Source of the DNA: Amphibacillus indicireducens
GTDB lineage: Bacteria; Bacillota; Bacilli; Bacillales; Amphibacillaceae
Direction of reading: 5' to 3'
DNA: 64,000 nt
Assembly: GCF_039539605.1 (NCBI RefSeq)
Contig: NZ_BAABDL010000014.1
Coordinates: forward strand, 1-64,000
The notes beneath the pieces are model-generated. The model searched no databases and had not been told where the DNA came from. It saw only the letters and a program-made list of their open reading frames with translations. Shown piece by piece: positions 43,110-52,191 of this stretch (its first letter is position 1; each line of letters opens with the position of its first letter). Position numbers and translations under genes: made by a program.

Positions 43110-45944
43110 ATGAAAAAACATCTAAAAAAAGCTTTAATTATGGCGCTGGTTATTATTGGATTACTTGCTGTTAACCAAGGAAACCAATTTCTAACAACAG
43201 CAAAAACTAAAGATTATTACACAGAACTCTATCGACCACAGTATCACTTTTCAACTCCTGAAGGACGACTTGCTGATCCGAACGGACTTATTTATTTTAA
43301 TAATGAGTACCATTTATTTCACCAAAAAATGGGGACTTGGGCACACGCAGTCAGCGATGACTTATTACATTGGAAACACCTTCCGATCGCTTTAGAACAT
43401 GATAAAATGGGACAAGCCATGTCAGGTACTACTGTGATCGATTGGAATAATACATCAGGTCTCTTCGAGGAAGAACCTGGAATGGTAGCTATTTATACAA
43501 GCACAGAAGGTGGAGAAGCACAGAGCATTGCTTATAGTAAAGACAACGGACGCAATTGGCAGCGTTATAATGGAAATCCCGTCATTGAAAATCCAGGAAA
43601 ACGTGATTTCCGTGACCCTAAAGTATTTTGGCATGAGGATAGTGAAAGTTGGGTAATGGTTGTGTCCACAGATAAAACCGTTACTTTCTACAATTCATCA
43701 AATTTACTAGACTGGGAATATCAAAGTGTCTTTGGCATCGATGAAGATGAAACTGAGCATGGCAGCCACATAGCCGTATGGGAAACACCAGATTTCTTCC
43801 CACTTGCTGTTGATGGGGATGTAGATAACCAAAAATGGGTGCTGACTTTGAGTATCGGCGATAATCCAATAAAAGACGGATCAACGAATCAATACTTTAT
43901 TGGTGACTTTGATGGATCTACTTTTACAAATAGTAATGAACCGGAAGAAGTCCTATATACGGATTATGGAAGGGACTTTTACGCTGGTCAATCTTTTAAT
44001 GAAGTTGAAGAATCACAAGGTCGCCGTGTCTGGTTAGGTTGGATGGCAAATTGGCGCTATCCTTATCAATCACCAACATCACCATGGATGGGCTCAATGT
44101 CTATTCCTAGAGAATTATCACTTAAAACAAACAGCGATGGTGATGTTCGTTTATTCCAAGAACCTATTAAAGAAATAGAACGTATTCGGGCAACGGAGCA
44201 TCACTTCGATTCATTTACTTTGAACAACGAGGATAAATCAATAGATTTTACTGGCATCTCTTATGAATTCGAACTTATTGCTTCATGGGATGATCTAGAT
44301 GAGTTTGGTATTCGATTACGTCAGTCTGAGAAAGAAGAAACGGTTGTTGGAGTAGATTTAAAATCCAATACAGTTTATCTTGATCGAACAGATGCAGGAC
44401 TTGATCAGCTAATTGATCGCGATGGTAATACTCACCAATTTGGTAAAAGATTTGATGCAGAGCTTAATCCAAATAGTAATGAGATCATAATTAGAGGATT
44501 TGTGGACGAATCATCCGTTGAACTTTTCATTAATGATGGGGAAATTGTCTTTACCAATCTGATCTATTCTGAACCTACAAGCAATGGGATTGAATTGTTT
44601 GCAGTTGGTGGTGAGCTTGAGGTCGAATCACTTAAACTACATCATCTAAGTTCTGTCTGGAGACCAGAAGTAGAAGATGATGAACTAGAAAGAATTGTTG
44701 CCAATCAAGAGAATATCAACCTATCTGTTGATGAAAGTACAAAATTAATTACTCAATTAAAACCTGATTGGTTCACATCACAAGAAGACTTTGATTGGGT
44801 GATAGCAAATCCAGAAATTGTTCAAATAGAACGGCTAGAAACTAATGAATTTATCATTCATGCACTTCAATCTGGACAAACAACAATTGAAATAACTCAT
44901 CCAACAGGTGAGGCAACAAAAGTAGTCAACGTTACTGTTTGGGATGAAGGTCATCCTGGCTATATGCATGGTTGGGGTCCTTCCCCGTTTCATGGTAATA
45001 TGTCTGGTAACTGGGATATTATTGATGATAGCCATATTTATAGTCATTCAGGAAGTGGTCAAGCATGGACAAATATTTATCGAAAAGAAATCATCACAGG
45101 TGATTTCACTGTTTCAACAAATATTAAATGGATCGACCAAGGTAGTGAAGGATTCCCTAAATACGGAATTAATATTGCTGATCAAGAAGGTTCTTTAATT
45201 TCAGGTTTCTTTAATAATGATATCAATAAACTTGAAACAAATGCTCAATATAAAACTCATGACATCGGCTGGGAGGGGATAGACTTGCCTAGCAACACAG
45301 ACCTAACAGAACCTCAAAAGCTGACGATTGAGAGGGTAGGAAATAACTTCTTATTCTACTTTAATAATATATTAGTTTTTGAGCGTGACATTGAAATCGA
45401 TGATGAGGTGAGTATCGGAATCATTAACGAAAATACCCAAGCTGAATTTACTCAATTTATGATTAAACAAGATGTAATTGATGATGGTGACGGTGATAGT
45501 AATGACAAATTAGACGAGAAGATTCGCATACTGACTGAGCAGATAGAGAAATTAGAAGCAATGATAGAGAATAACGCAGATCTTCAACAAGTTATCAATG
45601 AACTTCGAATCAAAATTGCTAATCTAGAGGAAAATGATGAAAACCTTTCTGATTTAATTGCTGATCTTCAGGCTCGTATAGATGCCTTAGAATCTCAAAT
45701 TACCGAAACAGAAGATGGATCGGACAGTGTTTCAGAAGAAGATTCAATAAGTAATGGATCAGGTGAAAGTTCTAATGATACTAAATCAGAATCTGGTTCA
45801 GCAACAAATCATGATCCTGATGATAAAGAAGATCGATTACCAGCAACAGCAACATCGGTTTATAATTATTTATTAATCGGTTCGTTGGTCCTGCTTATTG
45901 GTACTATATTGACTCTTTACAGCTATAAACGGAAAAAATCTTAG
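43110..45944 (+). CDS. Cell-wall-anchored multidomain GH32 fructanase with LPATA sorting signal
   Basis: Secreted 944-residue surface enzyme. Order: signal peptide (1-32); GH32 propeller (about 40-350) with nucleophile in RLADPNGLIYF, stabiliser in KRDFRDPKVFW and acid/base in AVWETPDFFPL; GH32 beta-sandwich (about 360-510); a Big2-like domain (about 530-610); a laminin-G/concanavalin-like domain (about 615-785); a charged coiled coil (about 795-870); a Ser/Asp/Glu-rich wall spacer; and at the end LPATA, a hydrophobic helix and RKKS. The A at position five points to a class of sortase accepting LPXTA. The active-site loops differ from the usual WMNDPNG and ECPD, though the carboxylates are kept. 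GGAGG precedes the ATG. Probably the first enzyme to meet polymeric fructan. Confidence 0.92.
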   Translation: MKKHLKKALIMALVIIGLLAVNQGNQFLTTAKTKDYYTELYRPQYHFSTPEGRLADPNGLIYFNNEYHLFHQKMGTWAHAVSDDLLHWKHLPIALEHDKMGQAMSGTTVIDWNNTSGLFEEEPGMVAIYTSTEGGEAQSIAYSKDNGRNWQRYNGNPVIENPGKRDFRDPKVFWHEDSESWVMVVSTDKTVTFYNSSNLLDWEYQSVFGIDEDETEHGSHIAVWETPDFFPLAVDGDVDNQKWVLTLSIGDNPIKDGSTNQYFIGDFDGSTFTNSNEPEEVLYTDYGRDFYAGQSFNEVEESQGRRVWLGWMANWRYPYQSPTSPWMGSMSIPRELSLKTNSDGDVRLFQEPIKEIERIRATEHHFDSFTLNNEDKSIDFTGISYEFELIASWDDLDEFGIRLRQSEKEETVVGVDLKSNTVYLDRTDAGLDQLIDRDGNTHQFGKRFDAELNPNSNEIIIRGFVDESSVELFINDGEIVFTNLIYSEPTSNGIELFAVGGELEVESLKLHHLSSVWRPEVEDDELERIVANQENINLSVDESTKLITQLKPDWFTSQEDFDWVIANPEIVQIERLETNEFIIHALQSGQTTIEITHPTGEATKVVNVTVWDEGHPGYMHGWGPSPFHGNMSGNWDIIDDSHIYSHSGSGQAWTNIYRKEIITGDFTVSTNIKWIDQGSEGFPKYGINIADQEGSLISGFFNNDINKLETNAQYKTHDIGWEGIDLPSNTDLTEPQKLTIERVGNNFLFYFNNILVFERDIEIDDEVSIGIINENTQAEFTQFMIKQDVIDDGDGDSNDKLDEKIRILTEQIEKLEAMIENNADLQQVINELRIKIANLEENDENLSDLIADLQARIDALESQITETEDGSDSVSEEDSISNGSGESSNDTKSESGSATNHDPDDKEDRLPATATSVYNYLLIGSLVLLIGTILTLYSYKRKKS

Positions 45945-45989
45945 ATATTGATAAATTAAAATCTAATCCACTCTAACATGTTAAAGAAT

Positions 45990-46028
45990 AACACCTTTAC
46001 TGAGATTTTTTAGTGAAGGTGTTTGCTT
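45990..46028 (+). terminator. Terminator of the wall-anchored GH32 gene
   Basis: AACACCTTTACT and AGTGAAGGTGTT pair with one G-U, followed by TGCTTTTTT. Confidence 0.8.
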
Positions 46029-46145
46029 TTTTAAACATTTATCTCGTTTTTCTAATTAATGATAACGATAAGGCTAGAAGAATTCAAATTTATCTTCTAT
46101 ACTAAAGAATAGATAAAAATAAATAATAAGTAGAGGGATTAATAA

Positions 46146-47123
46146 ATGAAAGTCACAATTAAAGACGTAGCTAAGCAAGCTGGGGTAGGAATCGGAACCG
46201 TTTCACGTGTACTTAATAATGGTAGTGTAACGGAAAAGACTCGTGCAAAAGTGGAAAAGGCTATTCAAATGCTAAATTATAAACCCAATACGTACGCTAG
46301 AGGATTAAAGTCTAATCGAACAAACACGATTGCCCTAATTATTCCGACAATCTGGCATCCTTTTTTTAGTGAATTTGTCCATCATATCGAAACGTATTTA
46401 GAGAAAAACGGTTTAAAATTACTCTTATGTAACGCTGAGCACAATTCCGAGAAAGAATATGAGTATATTCAAATGGTTAAGCAAAATAAAGTCGATGGTA
46501 TAATAGGGATCACCTATTCTCATATAGAGCAATATATATCAAGCAGTCTCCCTTTCGTCAGTATTGATCGCCACTTCTCAGAAGAGGTAGTTTATGTGAC
46601 AGCTGACAATGAAGCGGGTGGCATACTAGCTGCTCAAGAATTAATAAAACGTGGTTGTCAATCTATTTGTTTTATTGGAGGGCATCAAACGGTTGTCAAT
46701 GAAACAAAGAAAAGAAGACAGGCATTTGAATCAGAATGTAAAAAGCAAAATATTCATTATCATGTATTGGATATGCGCGAACCGGTCACAGATCTTGATA
46801 ATCAATTATCTGCTTTTTTCAATAAACATCCAGAAATAGACGGCGTTTTTGCTATTAACGACACGATGGCTCTAGATGTTATTCATTTTTTGAATGGAAT
46901 AAACAAATCAGTCCCAAAGGATATCCAAGTTATTGGATTTGATGGTCAAAGATACTCAGAATATGCACCTTATCTCGTTTCTAGCATTGCGCAACCAATC
47001 GAATTAATGGCGAAAACAGCTGTTGAATTGTTAATTAACCTAATTGAACATAAGGAAGTTGCCCAACGCACTATCTTACCCGTACAATTTGTTCCCGGTG
47101 CAACAACATTAAATAGAGAATAA
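46146..47123 (+). CDS. LacI/GalR-family repressor of the fructan locus
   Basis: DNA-binding regulator of 325 residues. The N-terminal helix-turn-helix and hinge read TIKDVAKQAGVGIGTVSRVL and NYKPNTYARGLKSNRT; the periplasmic-binding-protein-like ligand domain follows (TIALIIPTIWHPFFSEFVHH, DGVFAINDTMALDVIHFL, ISVIGF-like IQVIGFDGQRYS). The start ATG follows AGAGGG. It lies right behind the wall-anchored GH32 gene and two LacI-type operators flank the divergent GH32 promoters, so it is the best candidate for their repressor, with a fructose-containing oligosaccharide as likely inducer. The inducer is inferred. Confidence 0.9.
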   Translation: MKVTIKDVAKQAGVGIGTVSRVLNNGSVTEKTRAKVEKAIQMLNYKPNTYARGLKSNRTNTIALIIPTIWHPFFSEFVHHIETYLEKNGLKLLLCNAEHNSEKEYEYIQMVKQNKVDGIIGITYSHIEQYISSSLPFVSIDRHFSEEVVYVTADNEAGGILAAQELIKRGCQSICFIGGHQTVVNETKKRRQAFESECKKQNIHYHVLDMREPVTDLDNQLSAFFNKHPEIDGVFAINDTMALDVIHFLNGINKSVPKDIQVIGFDGQRYSEYAPYLVSSIAQPIELMAKTAVELLINLIEHKEVAQRTILPVQFVPGATTLNRE

Positions 47124-47165
47124 TGATATCATTCTAGATAAGCTCAAATAGCTCAACTTATTTTT

Positions 47166-47219
47166 AAAAAAATATCGTTCACAAATCAGTGTTAAAACTG
47201 ACTCATGAGCGATATTTTT
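47166..47219 (+). terminator. Terminator of the LacI-type gene
   Basis: AAAATATCG-TCA and TGA-CGATATTTT form the stem base, with CAGT/ACTG inside, ending in a T run. Confidence 0.8.
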
Positions 47220-47308
47220 ATATCTTAAATTATTCACGACTCACACTTTTCTGTACGGTCATTTCAGTAAAGACTGTTAAGATCAGATCCTCTTAACATC
47301 CATAAATC

Positions 47309-49018
47309 CTAAACAAGCACCCAATGATCTGGTGCCTGTTCTTCAAAACTGTTTTTCTCAAACGTATAATGCTGCAACTTAATATTATGGTTGCGAATTT
47401 TTTCTGCTTCAACTGTTGGGTCAGGTACGGGTACCGCTTCAAGCAATGACTTCGTATATGGATGAATTGGGTTCGAATAAAGCTCGTCACTATCGGCAAG
47501 TTCAATAATTTTCCCATCATACATGACGGCAACTCGGTCACAAATATGCTTTACCATCGCTAAATCATGAGCAATAAACAAATAAGTTAAGCCAAGTTTC
47601 TGTTGGAGATCTTGTAACAACTCAACTATTTGCGCCTGAATTGAAACATCCAATGCCGATAACGGCTCGTCACAAACAATAAACTTCGGTTTTACCGCTA
47701 ACGCACGTGCGATCCCGATCCGTTGTTGCTGCCCACCAGAAAACTCATGCGGATAGCGATTGGCATGATCCTTCTCCAAACCAACCAACTCCAACAGCTC
47801 CTCAACCCGTTCACGGCGCTCCTTTTTCGTTCGATAGAGCTTATGAATATCAAGTGGCTGCCCGATAATATCAAGCACCTTCATTCTTGGATTCAATGAC
47901 GCTTGTGGATCTTGAAAAATAATTTGCACATCACGTCTGAGCACCTTCAACTCTTTCCGATTAAAATGATGAATGCCCATTCCTTCGAACAAAACTTCAC
48001 CGTCGGTTGCTTTCTGCAGTTGCAGTAACAGACGTCCTGTCGTCGATTTCCCAGATCCGGATTCCCCGACTAAACCTAACGTTTCACCTTGACGAATCTT
48101 AAAATTAATTTGATCGACTGCACGAACGGTTCCACCCAATTTTAATTGAAAGACTTTTTCAAGTCGTTGAACATCGACGAGTGGTTCACTGTTGTTAAAC
48201 TGCTTTGGTAAGTGAGTTGTTCTTGGTCGATCAATTCTTGGTAATGCATTTAACAATCGTTTCGTGTATGGATGGGCAGGTTCGTTAAAAATCGCCAGTG
48301 TATCATTTTCCTCGACGATTTCACCGTCTTTCATCACAACAACCCGATCACACATCCCAGCAACCACACCAAAATCATGGGTAATTAATATAATGCTCAT
48401 AGCAAATTTCTCTTGGAGTTTTTTCATCAGTTGTAAAATTTGTGCTTGAATCCGAACATCGAGTGCGGTCGTTGGTTCATCAGCGATCAACAGTTTTGGT
48501 CGACAAATTAATGCCATCGCAATCATCGCTCGCTGGAGCATTCCACCTGAGAACTCATGCGGGTATTGATGATACCGTTCCTCTGGATGTGAAATCCCAA
48601 CAAGTTCGAGCATGTTCAGTGTTTCTAGCTTCGCCTTGTCAGGTGAAAGCTTGCGATGTTTAATACTCATTTCATCAATTTGCTTGCCAATTTTGATCGT
48701 TGGATTAAACGAACTCATCGGGTCTTGGAAAATCATACTGATCTCATGTCCACGAATCTGTTCCATTTCTTTTTCATTATATGTTGAAATGGGTTTGCCT
48801 TCATATTCGATTAAACCAGCTGTTACTCGGGCAGACTGAGAAGGTAACAATTGCATAATTGTTTTTGCTGTCACACTCTTTCCAGAACCTGATTCACCGA
48901 CAATACCAAGCGTCTCTCCTTTTCGAACCGAAAAAGAAATATCATTAATCGCTTGGAGATAGTGCTGACTCGATTGAAAAGCAACGGCCAAGTTTTTTAC
49001 TGTTAACAAATTTTCCAT
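47309..49018 (-). CDS. Fused double ATPase of an oligopeptide-type ABC importer (DppD-DppF fusion)
   Basis: A 569-residue protein with two complete ATPase domains of the Opp/Dpp family. Domain 1 (about 1-260) has GESGSGKSVTAK, HEFSGGMLQRAMIA and LLIADEPTTALD; domain 2 (about 280-569) has GESGSGKSTTGR, HEFSGGQQQRIGIA and FIVCDEPLSALDVS. Both carry the C-terminal peptide-transporter extension (HPYTKRLLNALPRI, HPYTKSLLEAVPVP). Both sites look catalytically complete. A TTG at 49051 would extend the frame, but GGGGCG is placed for the ATG at 49018. It is divergent from the two permease genes and binding protein that should complete the importer. Confidence 0.92.
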   Translation of the reverse strand: MENLLTVKNLAVAFQSSQHYLQAINDISFSVRKGETLGIVGESGSGKSVTAKTIMQLLPSQSARVTAGLIEYEGKPISTYNEKEMEQIRGHEISMIFQDPMSSFNPTIKIGKQIDEMSIKHRKLSPDKAKLETLNMLELVGISHPEERYHQYPHEFSGGMLQRAMIAMALICRPKLLIADEPTTALDVRIQAQILQLMKKLQEKFAMSIILITHDFGVVAGMCDRVVVMKDGEIVEENDTLAIFNEPAHPYTKRLLNALPRIDRPRTTHLPKQFNNSEPLVDVQRLEKVFQLKLGGTVRAVDQINFKIRQGETLGLVGESGSGKSTTGRLLLQLQKATDGEVLFEGMGIHHFNRKELKVLRRDVQIIFQDPQASLNPRMKVLDIIGQPLDIHKLYRTKKERRERVEELLELVGLEKDHANRYPHEFSGGQQQRIGIARALAVKPKFIVCDEPLSALDVSIQAQIVELLQDLQQKLGLTYLFIAHDLAMVKHICDRVAVMYDGKIIELADSDELYSNPIHPYTKSLLEAVPVPDPTVEAEKIRNHNIKLQHYTFEKNSFEEQAPDHWVLV

Positions 49019-49051
49019 AATCAACGCCCCTGTAATTTTATCGCAGTGCAA

Positions 49052-49171
49052 CTGTCAGTAAGTCTCCCACTTTAGGAATTTGAAAAAACACCAATAATTG
49101 CAAGTGGGAGATCAACTGACAGTAACCGCCCGATTGGTTCAACTAGTAAATGATTGAAGTTTCACTTTATC
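49052..49171 (-). repeat. Dispersed structured repeat, copy C, with large hairpin
   Basis: CTGTCAGT-TCTCCCACTT and AAGTGGGAGA-ACTGACAG form a long stem (49052-49122) with a 30-base loop. The adjoining 49123-49171 contains the inverse of GATAAAGTGAAACTTCAATCA and of GAACCAATCGGGC, both shared with copy A at 15429. It fills the divergent space between the ATPase and permease genes of the importer, so their promoters must lie in or around it. Confidence 0.7.
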
Positions 49172-49266
49172 ATTTGACATCACGGCTAAATCTTTCTATA
49201 ATCTAATTTATGCTATTGTATACTAAACTAATAGGAATTATCAAGTTTAAAGGAGGTGTGACCACC

Positions 49267-50670
49267 TTGCAAAGTGAAAACCAGCTCACCAAAGGCTTTA
49301 ACACCATCCATCGCCACCGCTTATTAAGATGGCTTCAATGGATCATTGGTGCACCTATTCATTTAATTAGTTTGATTTTGTTTTCATTCGAAAAAAAATC
49401 AGCAAACTATCAAACTTTATTAAACGAAAAAATCGAGCAATTAAAGAAAACCGATAGCTATCGGGGATTAATTGAAAATTATCAAAACCAATATGATCGA
49501 AAACAAGCTTATTTTAACAGGTCGAGCAATCAGTCAGCTAAAGATAAATTCATCACAGCACAAGCTGACCAACAAATTAAAAAAAATGCAGAAGAAGCAC
49601 TTGCTTTAGAAGGACATGAACAAATCAGCTATTTAACATTTTTCAGAACACTTTTAGCCAACAAAACATTTATCATCCTGACAATCATTCCTGGACTTAT
49701 TTTATATAGTTTATGTCTCATTTATCAAAATGTCTTTGTCCGATTTATTTTTGAACGAATTGTCCTAACATTCTTTGTGATCATTTCTGTGATCGTGATC
49801 GTTTTTACGATCCTCTATATTTCTCCATCTGATGCGGCAGCAAATATATTAGGAGAAACGGCAACGATTGAGCAACGGATCGAATTCAATTACCAGTACG
49901 GACTTGATCAACCATACCTGATGCAATTAGGTCGAGCAATTAAAGGCTTTTTAACTTTTGATTTAGGTTTATCCTATACAGGAAATGAAGTGATTATGAC
50001 GAGCATAGCGAATCGTTTCCCAGTCACATTGACACTGGCAATCTCATCACTGTTTTTAGCGATTGTGATCGCCATTCCAATCGGGATGATTTCAGCGGCA
50101 AAAATGAATTCTTTTTGGGATTACAGCTTTATGTTCTTAGCTTTAATTGGTTTATCAATTCCGAGTTTTTGGCAAGGGTTAATCTTTATTCTGACCTTTT
50201 CAATTAGAGGTAATTTACTACCGGCCACGTACTCACCGAACAATCCACTCTCGCTCATTATGCCAATTGTTGTTTTAGGGACTGGATTGGCAGCGGCAAT
50301 TGCTCGAATGACGCGTGCTTCAATGCTTGAAGTGATGCACGAAGATTATATGATGACTGCGAAAGCAAAAGGTTTATCTGGCCGAGAAGTCTTTTTACGT
50401 CACGGCTTACGAAATGCATGGATACCGATTTTAACAGTAATCGGGCTTCAATTTGGGGCAATGCTTGGTGGGGCAGCCGTTACTGAACAAGTTTTTAATA
50501 TTAGAGGGTTAGGGAGTTACATTGTCGATAAGCAATTTATTCCTGACATACCGGCAATTCTAGCAGGTGTTGTCTACATTGCAATCACAATATCACTGGT
50601 TAATCTCATTGTCGATTTACTTTATGCGTTTTTAAATCCACGAATTCGCTCCCAATTAAAAGAGGGTTAA
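49267..50670 (+). CDS. Oligopeptide-type ABC permease (DppB class) with long N-terminal extension
   Basis: Membrane subunit of 467 residues. The DppB-class core starts near residue 159 (RFIFERIVLTFFVIISVIVI) and is complete, with SYTGNEVIMTSIANRFPVTL, the EAA-like loop MTRASMLEVMHEDYMMTAKA and GLGSYIVDKQFIPDIPAIL. In front of it lie about 155 extra residues: a helix (about 22-41), a charged coiled-coil-like stretch rich in K, E and Q (about 43-120), and a second helix (about 132-152). Ordinary DppB/OppB proteins are about 310 residues. The start is a TTG with AGGAGG ten bases upstream. First of three plus-strand genes with 18-base gaps. Confidence 0.88.
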   Translation: MQSENQLTKGFNTIHRHRLLRWLQWIIGAPIHLISLILFSFEKKSANYQTLLNEKIEQLKKTDSYRGLIENYQNQYDRKQAYFNRSSNQSAKDKFITAQADQQIKKNAEEALALEGHEQISYLTFFRTLLANKTFIILTIIPGLILYSLCLIYQNVFVRFIFERIVLTFFVIISVIVIVFTILYISPSDAAANILGETATIEQRIEFNYQYGLDQPYLMQLGRAIKGFLTFDLGLSYTGNEVIMTSIANRFPVTLTLAISSLFLAIVIAIPIGMISAAKMNSFWDYSFMFLALIGLSIPSFWQGLIFILTFSIRGNLLPATYSPNNPLSLIMPIVVLGTGLAAAIARMTRASMLEVMHEDYMMTAKAKGLSGREVFLRHGLRNAWIPILTVIGLQFGAMLGGAAVTEQVFNIRGLGSYIVDKQFIPDIPAILAGVVYIAITISLVNLIVDLLYAFLNPRIRSQLKEG

Positions 50671-50688
50671 TTAAGGAGGTGGTGCGAA

Positions 50689-52173
50689 TTGAATCGTATT
50701 GCGTTAAAGCAATCTGAACTTTATAAACATGGCACATTTGCCTTTGTGATCTCACTTGCGTTAAGTTTACTATTTTCATTTAATAGTTATCACAGTAGCA
50801 CGGGAACTTGGCGTCCAATTTTTATCATCTTAACACTCATTTACCTCGTCATTAGCTTGTATCAATTGCTATTAATTTTCAAGCTAAAACGTGATCTATT
50901 AACAACTGGTACCGTCCAAAGACAAACGCGTGGCTTGGCATTTCTGCAAATCATCTCAATTTTTACAGGTAATATTTTTACCGCCAGCTTTGCTTTCCGG
51001 CTCTTAAAATCTGACGGATCGATTGACTATACATTCGCATACTATATGCTAATCACTGATTTCCTAATTATTGGCGTCACGTTACTGAACATATTTAAAC
51101 CATACGTATCAAATACTTTTCTCCTTTCGCTCGGGACTTTAAGCGGATTACTTGTTTTCGACATCGTGATCGTCATCTTGTTAAGTAAACAAAATCAACA
51201 CGATCAACGCTACAAAACAGTTGGAAAGTGGCTTGCGCTCATACTATTGATCACGAGTTTTACCGGGAATGCATTCCGCTTGATCCTCGCTTATAGCATC
51301 TGGCTAAAAAGTTCAAACCGAGATCAAGCAGAAATTGATCAATGGCATTTCTTTTGGGTTAAATTAATTAAAAACTTTACCGCCATGATTGGGCTCTTGT
51401 TTATTGTCTTTATTCTTTCACTATCGATTACGAGTTATGGCACATTCGTCACCAGATTTGCAACAGTCAACGACTATAGTAATCTCTTAACTGAACCGAG
51501 TTTAGTTTTTCCGTTTGGGACAGATAACTTTGGCCGTGACGTTTTTTCTCGAATTGTCTTTGGTGCTCGAATTTCTCTAGTCGTTGGACTCTTAACGACA
51601 CTCATTCCACTCGTGATTGGTGGGATTCTTGGAGCACTCGCTGGGTTTTACAATCACTCAATTGATCAGTCGATCATGCGCGTCCTTGACGTGTTATATG
51701 CAATCCCGGGAATCTTGCTTGCAATTGCAATTATTGCAGCTTTTGGTTCCAGCACAATCAATTTAATTATCGCCTTAAGTATCGGATCAATTCCTACTTA
51801 TGCTCGAACGATGCGTGCCAACATCTTGATGGTTGCTAATCTTGATTATATTGAAGCAGCCAAAGCTTTAGGTGAATCCGATCTGGTGATTTTATTAAAA
51901 CATGCGATTCCAAATGCTTTTGCACCGATGATTGTTAGAGCAACATTAACAATCGGTAGTGCTGTAATCGCAACAAGTAGTTTAAGCTTTTTAGGTTTAG
52001 GTGTTGAACCGCATATCCCTGAATGGGGAAATGTGTTAAGAATAGGAAGTGGCTATTTAGAAACAGAACCTTATTTAGCTATTTTTCCAGGTTTAGCAAT
52101 TATTTTACTCGTGTTAGCTTTCAACTTTTTAGGCGACGGCTTACGCGACGCATTAGATCCAAAATTAAATTAA
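50689..52173 (+). CDS. Oligopeptide-type ABC permease (DppC class) with multi-helix N-terminal extension
   Basis: Membrane subunit of 494 residues; ordinary DppC/OppC proteins are about 300. The core begins near residue 228 (NFTAMIGLLFIVFILSLSIT) and holds FGTDNFGRDVFSRIVFGARI, the EAA-like loop TMRANILMVANLDYIEAAKA and SSLSFLGLGVEPHIPEWGN. The first 215 residues form about six further hydrophobic helices (about 14-33, 43-63, 82-102, 117-136, 143-165, 182-204) that I do not recognise. TTG start with AAGGAGG upstream. Together with the extended DppB-class partner, this makes an importer with roughly eight extra helices. Confidence 0.88.
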   Translation: MNRIALKQSELYKHGTFAFVISLALSLLFSFNSYHSSTGTWRPIFIILTLIYLVISLYQLLLIFKLKRDLLTTGTVQRQTRGLAFLQIISIFTGNIFTASFAFRLLKSDGSIDYTFAYYMLITDFLIIGVTLLNIFKPYVSNTFLLSLGTLSGLLVFDIVIVILLSKQNQHDQRYKTVGKWLALILLITSFTGNAFRLILAYSIWLKSSNRDQAEIDQWHFFWVKLIKNFTAMIGLLFIVFILSLSITSYGTFVTRFATVNDYSNLLTEPSLVFPFGTDNFGRDVFSRIVFGARISLVVGLLTTLIPLVIGGILGALAGFYNHSIDQSIMRVLDVLYAIPGILLAIAIIAAFGSSTINLIIALSIGSIPTYARTMRANILMVANLDYIEAAKALGESDLVILLKHAIPNAFAPMIVRATLTIGSAVIATSSLSFLGLGVEPHIPEWGNVLRIGSGYLETEPYLAIFPGLAIILLVLAFNFLGDGLRDALDPKLN

Positions 52174-52191
52174 TTTTTAGGGGGAAACAGA

